Notes: generated from the letters alone by a model not told the origin. A stretch of 64,000 nucleotides of DNA from an uncultured Bacilli bacterium (GCA_934098525.1 CAKONZ010000004.1:62001-126000); one strand, 5' to 3'; shown: positions 33,918 to 43,124, numbered from the stretch's first letter. Numbers and translations are program-made.

Positions 33918-36300
33918 TTTTAAGAAAATAGAAGAAAAATGGCAAAAATACTGGGAAGAAAACAAAACTTTTAAAACAGATATAAGAGATTTTACAAAAC
34001 CAAAATATTATGCCTTAGATATGTTTCCTTATCCATCAGGAGTAGGGCTACACGTAGGACATCCAGAAGGATACACTGCAACTGATATAGTATCACGTAT
34101 GAAAAGAATGCAAGGATACAATGTTCTACATCCAATGGGATGGGATGCCTTTGGATTACCTGCTGAGCAATACGCAGTAAAAACAGGAAATCATCCAAGT
34201 GGTTTTACAGAAGATAATATAAAAATATTCAAAAAACAATTAAAAGAATTAGGATTTTCATATGATTGGGATAGAGAAATATCAACTGCTGATCCATCAT
34301 ATTATAAATGGACACAATGGATATTTAAAAGACTATATATGGATGGATATGCTAAATATATAGACATGCCAGTAAACTGGTGCGAAGAATTAGGAACCGT
34401 ATTATCAAACGATGAAGTTATAGACGGAAAAAGTGAAAGAGGAGGATATCCAGTAGTTAGAAAAAACATGAAACAATGGGCTATGGATATACCAAAATTT
34501 GCCGATAGACTATTAAATAATCTAGATAACCTAGATTGGCCAGAATCTACAAAAGAAATTCAAAGAAACTGGATAGGAAAAAGCTATGGAGCAAATATAA
34601 CATTTAAAATAGCTAAAACAGACAAACAATTCACTGTATTTACAACAAGATGTGATACTTTATTCGGAGCAACTTATTGTGTACTTGCACCAGAACACAA
34701 TCTAGTAAAAGAAATAACAACTAAAGATCACGAAAAAGAAGTTGAAGAATATATAAAACTTGCTGCATCTAAATCAGAACTTGAAAGAACTAATGCTAGT
34801 AAAGAAAAAACCGGAGTATTTACAGGAGCATACGCTATAAACCCTGTAAATAATAAAGAAATACCAATCTGGATAAGTGATTATGTTTTAGCAAACTATG
34901 CTAATGGAGCAATAATGGCAGTACCAGCTCATGATGAAAGAGACTATGAATTTGCCAAAAAATTCAATCTAGAAATCATCCCTGTAATCGATGGTAAAGA
35001 TGTAACAGAAGAAGCTTACACAAAAGATGGTCTTCATATTAACAGTGGTTTTCTAAACGGATTAAACAAAGAAGACGCCATAAATAAAATGATTGAATAT
35101 CTAGAAGAAAATAAAATAGGTACTAAAAAAGTAAATTATAAAATAAGAGAATGGATTTTTGCCCGTCAAAGATATTGGGGAGAACCAGTACCAGTAATTC
35201 ATATGGAAGATGGAACAATAAAACTAGTACCAGATGAAAAGTTACCATTAGAATTACCAGTAATGAAAGACTATAAAGGTAGAAATGGTTTAGCGCCTCT
35301 TGAAAATGCTGAAGAATGGAAAAACGTTGTTATAGATGGCAAAAAAGGAATAAGAGAAACATCAACAATGCCAGGAGCAGCTGGTTCAAGTTGGTATTAT
35401 TTAAGATATATAGATCCTAAAAACAACGATGAAATAGCAGATTATGAATTAATAAAACACTGGATGCCAGTAGATCTATATGTTGGTGGACCTGAACATG
35501 CCGTAGGACATCTACTATACTCAAGAATGTGGTGTAACTATTTATATGATAAAAAAATCTCATCAGTAGAAGAACCATTTAAAAAATTAGTACATCAAGG
35601 AATGATACTTGGAGAAAACAACATAAAAATGGGTAAAAGATATCCTGAATATGTTGTAAATCCTTCAGATATAGTAGAATCACATGGAGCAGATTCATTA
35701 AGACTATATGAAATGTTTATGGGACCTCTAGAAGCAGATAAACCATGGAGCAAAAAAGGTATAGATGCCGCTAAAAAATTCATAGAAAGAATTTATAGAA
35801 TATTTGAAGAAAACAAAATAAGAGACAAAGAAAATAAAAATATTGAAAAAATATATAACCAAACAATAAAAAAAGTAACAAATGACTATGAAACACTAAA
35901 CTTTAATACTGCTATTAGTCAAATGATGATCTTTATAAATGCTGTATATAAAGAAGAATACCTTCCACTTGAATATGCTGAAGGCTTTGTAAAAATAATA
36001 AGTCCACTTTGTCCACATCTAGGAGAAGAATTATGGCAAATGTTAGGGCATAATAATACAATTACTTATGAAAAATGGCCAACATATGACGAAAGCAAAA
36101 TAACAGAAAACACCCTTACCATAGCAGTACAAGTTAATGGTAAAGTAAGAGGAACTATTACAATTGATAAAGATAATACCGAAGAAGAAATAAAACAAAA
36201 AGCTTTAGCGAACGAAAATATCAAAAAATATCTTGAATCAAAAGAAATAGTAAAAATAATTATAATAAAACAAAAAATAGTAAACATAGTTATAAAATAA
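33910..36300 (+). CDS. leuS: Leucyl-tRNA synthetase with a divergent KMSKS loop
   Basis: A 796-residue class I synthetase. The HIGH motif is in PYPSGVGLHVGHPEGYT, and the CP1 editing domain (about 225-410) has TLFGATYCVLAPEH and the Asp-bearing AVPAHDERDYEFA. The adenylation core includes ARQRYWGEPVP and YVGGPEHAVGHLLYSR. Where KMSKSRGNVVNP is expected the sequence reads KMGKRYPEYVVNP, so the catalytic loop is atypical though flanking residues are conserved. The C-terminal domain ends with VQVNGKVRGTI. It is co-transcribed with the small membrane protein upstream and followed by a terminator. Confidence 0.96.
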   Translation: MYDFKKIEEKWQKYWEENKTFKTDIRDFTKPKYYALDMFPYPSGVGLHVGHPEGYTATDIVSRMKRMQGYNVLHPMGWDAFGLPAEQYAVKTGNHPSGFTEDNIKIFKKQLKELGFSYDWDREISTADPSYYKWTQWIFKRLYMDGYAKYIDMPVNWCEELGTVLSNDEVIDGKSERGGYPVVRKNMKQWAMDIPKFADRLLNNLDNLDWPESTKEIQRNWIGKSYGANITFKIAKTDKQFTVFTTRCDTLFGATYCVLAPEHNLVKEITTKDHEKEVEEYIKLAASKSELERTNASKEKTGVFTGAYAINPVNNKEIPIWISDYVLANYANGAIMAVPAHDERDYEFAKKFNLEIIPVIDGKDVTEEAYTKDGLHINSGFLNGLNKEDAINKMIEYLEENKIGTKKVNYKIREWIFARQRYWGEPVPVIHMEDGTIKLVPDEKLPLELPVMKDYKGRNGLAPLENAEEWKNVVIDGKKGIRETSTMPGAAGSSWYYLRYIDPKNNDEIADYELIKHWMPVDLYVGGPEHAVGHLLYSRMWCNYLYDKKISSVEEPFKKLVHQGMILGENNIKMGKRYPEYVVNPSDIVESHGADSLRLYEMFMGPLEADKPWSKKGIDAAKKFIERIYRIFEENKIRDKENKNIEKIYNQTIKKVTNDYETLNFNTAISQMMIFINAVYKEEYLPLEYAEGFVKIISPLCPHLGEELWQMLGHNNTITYEKWPTYDESKITENTLTIAVQVNGKVRGTITIDKDNTEEEIKQKALANENIKKYLESKEIVKIIIIKQKIVNIVIK

Positions 36301-36307
36301 TAAATAG

Positions 36308-36330
36308 GCAATTCAATGAATTGCTTTTTT
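36308..36330 (+). terminator. Terminator after leuS
   Basis: GCAATTC, loop AAT, GAATTGC, then six T. The 3' arm and first T residues double as the -35 of the next promoter. Confidence 0.82.
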
Positions 36331-36349
36331 ATATAATAATTGTTATAAT
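36321..36349 (+). promoter_or_regulatory. Promoter of the sortase gene, overlapping the leuS terminator
   Basis: TTGCTT at 36321-36326 (inside the terminator arm), spacer 17, TATAAT at 36344-36349. Confidence 0.7.
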
Positions 36350-36377
36350 TTATATGTAAAAATAGGAAGTGTTGCAT

Positions 36378-37031
36378 ATGAAAGAAAAAAGTAATACCAA
36401 AAAATATGTCTTAATAGGAATAATTCTTATGCTTATAGGTACATTACTAATTACAAGTGATTACTTAAAATCAAAAAAATACAAAGCATATGAAACAATA
36501 AATTTAGCATTATCCAAACTACCAACATATATTGAAGATGATAATACTGAAGATACAAATCAACCAACACAACCCGAAGAACCAAATAATGACCAAAAAG
36601 ATGATCAACCTAATGTAACCTATAAATATATAGGAACATTAGAAATACCAAAAATATCATTTAACAAAGGTTTCGTAGAAAAAAATACATCAGCTAATAA
36701 TGTTGACTATAATATAGAAATACTAGAACAATCTGACTATCCAAATGTATCAAAAGGAAACTTTATCATAGCAGGACACTCTGGTAATGGTTGGAATAGT
36801 TTTTTTAAAGATCTATATCAATTAGAAATAAATGATAAAGCATATGTATATTATAATCATAAAAAATATACTTATAATATTGTTGATATATATTATCAAC
36901 CCAAAACAGGAAAACTAAAAATATATAGAGATCATAATAAAACAACAATGACATTAATTACCTGTACCAAAAATGATAAAACAAGCCAAACAGTATATAT
37001 ATTAGAATTAGAAAAAACAGAAAAATATTAG
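36378..37031 (+). CDS. Sortase-family transpeptidase, catalytic Arg not evident
   Basis: 217 residues: one membrane helix (about 10-28), an Asp/Asn/Gln/Pro-rich linker (about 52-78), then a sortase fold. Catalytic His is in IIAGHSGNGWNSFF and catalytic Cys in TLITCTKND. The strand after the Cys, where sortases carry the essential Arg, reads KTSQTVYILELE with no Arg, so either a non-standard subgroup or a changed enzyme is present. Sortases fix surface proteins to peptidoglycan or build pili; no LPXTG substrate is coded nearby. GGAAGTG fits ATG 36378. A multi-pass membrane protein follows after 9 bases. Confidence 0.85.
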   Translation: MKEKSNTKKYVLIGIILMLIGTLLITSDYLKSKKYKAYETINLALSKLPTYIEDDNTEDTNQPTQPEEPNNDQKDDQPNVTYKYIGTLEIPKISFNKGFVEKNTSANNVDYNIEILEQSDYPNVSKGNFIIAGHSGNGWNSFFKDLYQLEINDKAYVYYNHKKYTYNIVDIYYQPKTGKLKIYRDHNKTTMTLITCTKNDKTSQTVYILELEKTEKY

Positions 37032-37040
37032 GAGGAAAAA

Positions 37041-37799
37041 GTGAAAGATTTAACACTTATAGAAAGAATAAAATCAATATTTAGTTTAATAAAATCATCA
37101 CCATTCTTTATTGCATTATTATCAATAACAATATTAACAATAATTTTATTAGTACTAAATCAAAAATTTAAAAAAACAATATTCAAAATAATTCTAGCAT
37201 TAATATATATAGGATTAACAATATTCATATTTATAAAATATGGTACATATATACTAAAAGCTGGAGATAGTATAATAGACCAATTATTTACGGCAATTTA
37301 TTTTCCAAGTATAACTGCATATATTTCTATGTTAGCCATTACTTTAATTTTAATGTTAATATCAATATTCTATAAAAAAATATCAAAAATATTTAGATTC
37401 TGTAATGCATGTATGTTTACATTATTAACATTCTTTTCAATTCTAATAATAGACACAATAATAAAAAATAATATTGATATAAGTAAAAAAATATCAATGT
37501 ATAGCAACACATCACTAACAATCTTAATCCAAGCAAGTATGAGTATATTCACAATATGGATATTTGTCTTAATTATAAATATAATAGTAAATTTTATAAG
37601 TAACAAAATAGATCAATCAGTACAAAAAGCAAATGAAGGAATAAAACTAGAAGAAGATGACTTTAAACCAATAGATGATCAAGTATTTGATCAATCATTC
37701 AACAAATACATAGATAACAAAAATCAAGAAGTAATAGATAAATCTGATTTAAACTATAAAAAAGCAGATAATAAACAAGATGAAGTAGAAGAACTATAG
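37041..37799 (+). CDS. Multi-pass membrane protein with an acidic C-terminal tail, function unknown
   Basis: 252 residues, GTG start fixed by GGAGG. About five to six hydrophobic helices occupy residues 18-190, followed by a soluble, acidic tail (about 195-252) rich in Asp, Lys and Gln. It directly follows the sortase gene, so a role at the cell surface with the sortase is possible, but I recognise no family. The tail is probably cytoplasmic. Confidence 0.7.
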   Translation: MKDLTLIERIKSIFSLIKSSPFFIALLSITILTIILLVLNQKFKKTIFKIILALIYIGLTIFIFIKYGTYILKAGDSIIDQLFTAIYFPSITAYISMLAITLILMLISIFYKKISKIFRFCNACMFTLLTFFSILIIDTIIKNNIDISKKISMYSNTSLTILIQASMSIFTIWIFVLIINIIVNFISNKIDQSVQKANEGIKLEEDDFKPIDDQVFDQSFNKYIDNKNQEVIDKSDLNYKKADNKQDEVEEL

Positions 37800-37925
37800 A
37801 AAAAAAGTTAAAATAAAAAAATAGTTGCGAAAATGCAAACAAAAATTGCTAAAATTCCAACTCTAATTGCTAGACTTACTATATTAGAAATGATAAAATA
37901 TCACAAGAAAAAGGAGAGGTTATAT

Positions 37926-38627
37926 ATGAAATTTTGTGAAAAACTAATAATATTAAGAAAAAAAGCTATGCTATCTCAAGAACAATTAGCAGAGCGTCTT
38001 AACGTAACAAGACAAACTATATCAAAATGGGAACTAGATCAATCAAAACCTGATATGGACAAACTAAAAGAAATAAGTAAATTATTTGCAGTAGATTTAG
38101 AAACTCTAACTAATGATGAAATATTCTTAGAAAAACCAAATAATGTTACTAACACAAAAAAGAACACAGGAAATAGAAAAATAATCTTAATAATTGCAAT
38201 AATAATCTTTATAGGATCTTTAGTTACTCTAACTTATAGAATTGGAACAACTATAAAAACCAAAATAGCAGACACAAAAGAAGAAATAAAAAAACAACAA
38301 GAAAAAGAAAAAGCAGAACAAGAAAAAGAAGAAGCAGAACAAGAAAAAGAAAGTTTTAATTCTGAATTTGAAACACGTCAAGGAACACAAAGTGATTTTG
38401 GAACAGGATTGGAAATTGATAGAGTAGTAGAAAACAATAAGAAAAATGCTTCCCATTTAATCGAAGTAATTTTTGATGGCACATCTTATGGAACAGATGC
38501 TGAAAATATAAGAAAAATAAAAAATAGCTTAAAAACTTTTAATGGATTTGAGCTTCAAAAATATGAAATATCATTAGATTATGATAATAATGGTTACGTA
38601 AATAAAGTAACTATAGAAACAAAATAG
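37926..38627 (+). CDS. XRE-family regulator fused to a membrane helix and an extracytoplasmic domain
   Basis: 233 residues. An N-terminal Cro/CI-type helix-turn-helix (LRKKAMLSQEQLAERLNVTRQTISKWE) is followed by a linker, one membrane helix (about 82-104), a Lys/Glu coiled coil (about 112-138) and a small C-terminal domain (about 160-233). The layout suggests a membrane-bound DNA-binding regulator that senses something outside. An ATG at 37833 is in frame, but GGAGAGG places the start at 37926. The lemA-like gene follows after 10 bases. Confidence 0.82.
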   Translation: MKFCEKLIILRKKAMLSQEQLAERLNVTRQTISKWELDQSKPDMDKLKEISKLFAVDLETLTNDEIFLEKPNNVTNTKKNTGNRKIILIIAIIIFIGSLVTLTYRIGTTIKTKIADTKEEIKKQQEKEKAEQEKEEAEQEKESFNSEFETRQGTQSDFGTGLEIDRVVENNKKNASHLIEVIFDGTSYGTDAENIRKIKNSLKTFNGFELQKYEISLDYDNNGYVNKVTIETK

Positions 38628-38637
38628 GAGGTATAAT

Positions 38638-39177
38638 ATGTTGATAAATATATGTTTAATAGTAGTAATAATAATAACAGGAAGTATGATAAAAACTTAT
38701 AATAAATTTATAAAAAAAGGAAACAAAGTAAAAGAAGCTACTTCAGGAATAGACGTATTACTTAATCAAAGATTTGATTTAATACCAAACATCGTTGAAA
38801 CAGTAAAAGGATATACAAAACATGAATCTAAAACTTTAGAAGATTTAACCAAATTAAGATCTTCATATAATAATCATGGTTTTAGTATTGAAGAAACAGA
38901 AAATATAGATAAAAAATTCAATAATATAATGATGCTTGCAGAATCCTACCCAGACTTAAAAGCAAACTCTGAATTCCTAAGTCTTCAAGATACTCTTCAA
39001 GATATAGAAGATAAATTAGTATATGCAAGAACAAACTACAACAATGCTGTAACTTCATATAACAATCTAGTAGAATCAGTACCATCTAATATAATTGCTA
39101 AAATATTTGCTTTTGAAAAACAAGAACTATTCAAACTTGAAGACTCAAAAAAAGAAAACATAAAAATAAATATATAA
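38638..39177 (+). CDS. lemA: LemA family protein
   Basis: 179 residues: a short N-terminal membrane helix, then a long helical domain with the family pattern YNKFIKKGNKVKEATSGIDVLLNQRFDLIPNIVETVKGY. LemA proteins are membrane-linked helical proteins of unclear role, often near peptidases or signalling genes. GGAGG precedes ATG. It forms an operon with the XRE membrane regulator. Confidence 0.9.
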   Translation: MLINICLIVVIIITGSMIKTYNKFIKKGNKVKEATSGIDVLLNQRFDLIPNIVETVKGYTKHESKTLEDLTKLRSSYNNHGFSIEETENIDKKFNNIMMLAESYPDLKANSEFLSLQDTLQDIEDKLVYARTNYNNAVTSYNNLVESVPSNIIAKIFAFEKQELFKLEDSKKENIKINI

Positions 39178-39182
39178 GACAA

Positions 39183-39211
39183 AGTTAAGAAAAAATCTTA
39201 ACTTTTTTTAT
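39183..39211 (+). terminator. Terminator after lemA
   Basis: AAGTTAAGA pairs with TCTTAACTT around a short A-rich loop, then T residues. It marks the end of the native genes before the mobile island. Confidence 0.82.
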
Positions 39212-39231
39212 TACTAAATATATTCTATTGT

Positions 39232-39249
39232 CTTACTACACAAACTATA
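39232..39249 (+). repeat. 18-bp direct repeat, left of the island
   Basis: CTTACTACACAAACTATA, identical to 46945-46962, 7.7 kb away. It abuts the left IS30 remnant exactly. Confidence 0.85.
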
Positions 39250-39565
39250 CGTTAAATTAATAGATAATGTCTCAAAAGAGGTATTATCTATTTTTAATTG
39301 GTAAAGTAACGTTTTTTAAAATAAAAAAGGATAAAAAACTAGCTTTATTTATAAAAAAGTGGTAAGATATAGGCGATTTAAGTTAAATTTACACATGCAA
39401 AAAAAAACGAGAAGTTGTAAAATTTTTTTTGGTTAGATGTAACGTCTCGCATTTTGCTAAATTATGTATAAAATGTATTTTGACTTAAATTAAGTATTTT
39501 GTTGAGATTATTTTTTTAATAATCTATAGGATAGGTCTATATCATTATAGTCTATCCTTTTTTAT
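39250..39565 (-). mobile_element. IS30-type element remnant: 3' end and tail only
   Basis: The first 239 bases are identical to 45380-45618 at the end of the complete IS30-type element; about 70 more are similar. The part from about 39510 encodes, on the minus strand, only the last residues of the transposase (DIDLSYRLLKK, stop). The rest of the transposase gene is missing. It contains the hairpin 39262-39289 (AGATAATGTCTC, AAAA, complement with two G-U pairs). No other gene is seen in 39212-39690. Confidence 0.85.
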
Positions 39566-39690
39566 ATTGAAAAAAAGAAAAAAGAGGATAATTGTAAGAT
39601 ATGTTTTATTGTTAATCAAAAATGTGAGGGGTGGCAAAACTGATAGTCTGCTTTTTATATGTTAAAATTGCAATAGGAGGATAATAAAAT

Positions 39691-40160
39691 ATGAGAAAAA
39701 ATAATATGAAAACTCCAAAAGAAAAAGAAAAAATTTTAAAAGAATTTTATTCTGGTAAAATCGGTAGAAATGAAGTTTGTAGAAAATGTAATATTTCTAC
39801 TAGAACTTTGAGTAGTTGGAGAAGCAAATATGACAAAGATGGATTAAAAAGGCTAAAATCAAATGCTGGAAAATCAACAGGCGGAAATAAAGGTTTAGGT
39901 TTGAAAAAATGAAAAACAATCGAAGAAAACCTTAAATTAAAAATAATGAGATTAGAAATTGAAAATCCAAGCAAAAAAGAATTAGTTAGGCATTCCAATA
40001 TTAAGTTGATTAAAGAAATTTATGATAAACATCCATCGCATGGTTATAGATGGATTAATGCCTTTATCAGAAATAAATATGGAATAGTTTTTAGTAATAA
40101 TCATGTTCATTTATGTTGTAAATATGAGAATATAAGATCTACCGGAAAACATTATCAATG
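39691..40160 (+). pseudogene. Remnant of an IS3-family (IS150-like) transposase
   Basis: The first part (39691-39912) encodes an orfA-like helix-turn-helix (EFYSGKIGRNEVCRKCNISTRTLSSW), stopped by an in-frame TGA after LGLKK. Beyond the TGA the frame continues KTIEENLKLKIMRLEIEN, the usual orfA end, then jumps to the HTH_21 segment of orfB (HPSHGYRWINAFIRNKYG), so the intervening part is deleted. The catalytic DDE domain is gone and the frame runs into a glycosyltransferase end. GGAGG lies before ATG 39691. It is not functional as a transposase. Confidence 0.8.
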
Positions 40161-40557
40161 GCAGAAACTAGGAGAAGAAAAAGACAATTTACAATACATG
40201 ATAAATAATTATGGTTTAAATAATAGTGTAATTTTACTTGGAAAGAAGCTTAACCCATATAATATACTAAAACAAGCAGATTTACTTGTTAGTATGTCTA
40301 AGTATGAAAGTTTTGGAAATATATTACTAGAATCTGTAGCACTTAATGTTCCTTTTCTTACTACATCTAATTCTGGTGCAAAAGATATTTGTGAAATTCT
40401 TCTAAAAGATAAATCATTAATTGTAAATAGTGATAATATGTATGAAGAAATAAAAAAAATAATTGATAATAAAAAACATAATAATACTAGATTTGATTTT
40501 AATGTTTATAATAAGAATATAAAAGATGAAATTAATAAATTATTAGATAATAAATGA
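39946..40557 (+). pseudogene. Chimeric frame: transposase fragment fused to the C-terminal half of a GT4 glycosyltransferase
   Basis: A 203-residue open frame. Residues 1-72 are IS3 orfB sequence; from about residue 73 (LGEEKDNLQYM) the sequence is the C-terminal Rossmann domain of a group 1 (GT-B, GT4) glycosyltransferase, with VILLGKKLNPYNILKQADLLVSMS and the EX7E motif in KYESFGNILLES. The acceptor-binding N-terminal domain is missing, so enzyme activity is unlikely. The join is in frame, at about base 40160. It marks where the element cut into a polysaccharide gene cluster. The stop is TGA. Confidence 0.8.
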
Positions 40558-40604
40558 GTTATATATTCAAATTATGTTATAATTAGAACAAGGAGTGTAC
40601 AAGA

Positions 40605-42461
40605 ATGAAATACAAAATAACAAACAAAAGCTTAATTATGATTATTTTAACGTTAACGTTATTACCGCTATTTGGCAATGAAAATTTATTAAACAATTCT
40701 ATAACAACATTATTATGTTATATATTACCAGTTATTACAGTTGTATTTTTAGGAATTGATTTGTTAAAATCAAAGTCAAAGTTTAAAATAAATATACAAT
40801 TTATACTATATATATTGTTTCTAATATCACTGGCTATTTCACTGATATTTTCAATATCGTATAAAGTCTATACAATAAGTAATTTATTAAAGTTTATAAT
40901 TTTTCCGTTACTATCATTTCTTATTAGTTCTATAGATTTTAGTGACAGTGATAATAAAAAACTGGCATTTTCTATAATAACCATTACAATGATTATTTCT
41001 GCATTTGCTATTATTCAATATATATTTGGATTTCAGTTGAGTCCAAATGGTGTAGAAAAATATATTAGAGCAAAGGGAAGGGCATCTTCAACACTATATA
41101 TATCAACATTATTAGATAAATTTTTAGTACTAAATATAATTATATTTTTCTATTTTAAAGTAAAGTCTGCTAGTGAATCTATTAATAAATTATTAACTTT
41201 TTGTATTTTAATTCTTAGTATAGCACTTGCTGTTACTTTTTCTAGAACTGGTATTATAATTTTAATAATTTCATATGCAATTCTACTTATATATTTTATA
41301 AAGAATAAGCTAAAAATGTATATATTAGATATAGTTTTATCTATTATTTTAATAATATCAATTCCTGGTCAAATATATTTATTTAATTCAATATTTATAT
41401 ATGTTGGTCAAACATTAACTACTATATGTGAAAAAACTAATACAAAAATCATTTCTGATACATATGATAAATTTTTAAACTTTATAATGATAGATTATGA
41501 GCATGTGTATGATGGTAAAAATAAAGATGAAGATATAGACGATCAATTAACAAATAAAAATGATTATTCTATTGGAAGCCGTAGGTATTTTAGAAATGTA
41601 GCTTACAATATTATGATTAGTAATCCAGTACATGGCATTGGAATAGGTTCTTATAACTTTGTTTATGATAACCAAAATGCGAATAAATATATAAATCATA
41701 AATTTGATACAACATCTAAATATTTATATCCACATAATATGTATTTACAGCTTGGGTCCGAAATAGGTATAATAGGTCTCGTTATATTTATTATATTATA
41801 TTTTGGCAGTGTGCTTTATACAGCTATTAAAAATAAAAACTTGTTTTTAGGATTGATTCTGATCTTTTTAATATTATCTTGTTGGACAGAAAGTATTTTT
41901 TACATGAAGGATATATGTTATTACGTAATTATAGTTGTTACACTAGTCATGAATAATACATTTATGCAAAATCGAAATGTCCTTAATAGTAATAATAAAA
42001 AAGTATTATTTATTTCAAGTACAGGTGGTCACTTAAATGAATTGATGCAATTAAAGCCATTATTTAAGAAATATGATTATTCGTTAATAACAGAGAAAAC
42101 TAAATCTAATTTATCATTAAAAGATAAATATAATGATGTACATTTCTTAGTATATGGTACAAAGGATCATAAATTGTCATACATATTTAAATTTTTGTAC
42201 AATTGTATAAAAAGTATCATTTTATATATAAAAATAAGACCTAAAGTTATTGTCACAACAGGTACACATACTGCTGTTCCGATTTGTTATATTGGTAAAC
42301 TTTTTGGAACTAAGATAATATTTATTGAAACTTTTGCTAACAGTGAAACTAAAACCTTATCAGGTAAACTTATTTATCCAATTGCTGATACATTTATAGT
42401 GCAATGGGAATCTATGCTTAAATTATATCCAAAAGCTATATATGGGGGGTGGATATATTGA
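40605..42461 (+). CDS. Fusion of an O-antigen-ligase/Wzy-like polymerase with an Alg14-like glycosyltransferase subunit
   Basis: 618 residues. Residues 1-450 form a polytopic membrane protein (about 11-12 helices) with a large loop (about 295-345), and contain a Wzy/WaaL-type segment SNPVHGIGIGSYNF followed by HNMYLQLGSEIG. Residues about 465-618 are an Alg14/PssD-like domain beginning KKVLFISSTGGHLNELMQL, with VIVTTGTHTAVPICYIGKLFG and FIETFANSETKTLSGKL. In most bacteria these are separate genes. The stop TGA overlaps the TTG start of the Alg13-like partner. Role: addition of a sugar to a lipid-linked precursor and polymerisation of capsule or exopolysaccharide units. AAGGAG and an extended -10 (TATGTTATAAT) precede it. 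Confidence 0.85.
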   Translation: MKYKITNKSLIMIILTLTLLPLFGNENLLNNSITTLLCYILPVITVVFLGIDLLKSKSKFKINIQFILYILFLISLAISLIFSISYKVYTISNLLKFIIFPLLSFLISSIDFSDSDNKKLAFSIITITMIISAFAIIQYIFGFQLSPNGVEKYIRAKGRASSTLYISTLLDKFLVLNIIIFFYFKVKSASESINKLLTFCILILSIALAVTFSRTGIIILIISYAILLIYFIKNKLKMYILDIVLSIILIISIPGQIYLFNSIFIYVGQTLTTICEKTNTKIISDTYDKFLNFIMIDYEHVYDGKNKDEDIDDQLTNKNDYSIGSRRYFRNVAYNIMISNPVHGIGIGSYNFVYDNQNANKYINHKFDTTSKYLYPHNMYLQLGSEIGIIGLVIFIILYFGSVLYTAIKNKNLFLGLILIFLILSCWTESIFYMKDICYYVIIVVTLVMNNTFMQNRNVLNSNNKKVLFISSTGGHLNELMQLKPLFKKYDYSLITEKTKSNLSLKDKYNDVHFLVYGTKDHKLSYIFKFLYNCIKSIILYIKIRPKVIVTTGTHTAVPICYIGKLFGTKIIFIETFANSETKTLSGKLIYPIADTFIVQWESMLKLYPKAIYGGWIY

Positions 42462-42943
42462 TATTAGTTACTTTAGGAACCCAAGATAAAAAATTTGATA
42501 GATTACTAGATGCGATTGAAAAGCAAATAGAGCTTGGAAATATTAATGAAGAAGTGGTTGTACAAGCAGGATATTCAAAGGATTATAAATCTGATAAAAT
42601 GAAAATTTTTGATTTAATTCCTGTTGATGAGTTTGATGATTATATAAATAAATGTGATTTATTAATAACACATGGTGGTGTAGGTTCAATAATATCTGGT
42701 TTAAAAAATAATAAAGTTGTTATAGCAGCTGCTAGATTAAAAAAATATGGCGAACATACAAATGATCATCAGTTACAAATAATAGAAAAATTTAGTAAGG
42801 ATGGATATATATTAAGTTTAGATGATTTTGATAAATTAGATGTAATACTTAAGAAAGTAAAAAAATTTAAGCCTAAGAAGTATACAAGTAATAGTGAAAA
42901 TATGGTAGAACTTGTTTCCAAAGAAATAGAAAGATATATATAG
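42458..42943 (+). CDS. Alg13/PssE-like glycosyltransferase catalytic subunit (GT28)
   Basis: About 161 residues. It begins ILVTLGTQDKKFDRLLDAIE and carries the nucleotide-sugar site of GT28 proteins, LLITHGGVGSIISGLKNNKVVIAAARLKKYGEH. The Alg13-like chain provides catalysis and the Alg14-like chain, here fused to the polymerase just upstream, anchors it to the membrane. A TTG start at 42458 overlapping the upstream TGA matches the family N-terminus and the GGGGGTGG ribosome site; GTG 42449 is the alternative. It is the last intact polysaccharide gene of the island. Confidence 0.85.
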   Translation: MILVTLGTQDKKFDRLLDAIEKQIELGNINEEVVVQAGYSKDYKSDKMKIFDLIPVDEFDDYINKCDLLITHGGVGSIISGLKNNKVVIAAARLKKYGEHTNDHQLQIIEKFSKDGYILSLDDFDKLDVILKKVKKFKPKKYTSNSENMVELVSKEIERYI

Positions 42944-42956
42944 TAAGGTTAATATG

Positions 42957-43044
42957 CGTTAAATTAATAGAAAATGTCTCAAAAGAGGTATTATCTATCT
43001 TTAATTGGTAAAGTAACGTTTTTTAAAATAAAAAAGGATAAAAA
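42957..43044 (-). mobile_element. 88-bp copy of the IS30-type element end
   Basis: Matches bases 39250-39337 and 45380-45467 with few differences, then diverges. It retains the hairpin with AGAAAATGTCTC and GAGGTATTATCT. It is a third, shorter trace of the same element inside the island. The remaining sequence to 43124 shows no gene. Confidence 0.75.
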
Positions 43045-43124
43045 GGTTAGTTAAATAGTTAAATGCAATTTTTACAAAAATATTGATATTTAAAGGTATA
43101 ATGCAATTTATGTATAATTGTAAA

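Noticed and set aside
37833..37925. N-terminal extension of the XRE regulator
   Set aside because: GGAGAGG directly before ATG 37926 and the normal HTH start place the start there; the extension has no ribosome site.
39946..40557. Intact glycosyltransferase
   Set aside because: Only the C-terminal half of a GT4 fold is present and the first third is transposase sequence.
42441..42449. Run of six G before the Alg13-like gene as a second phase-variable tract
   Set aside because: It is short and serves as the ribosome site and Gly/Trp codons; too little to claim slippage.
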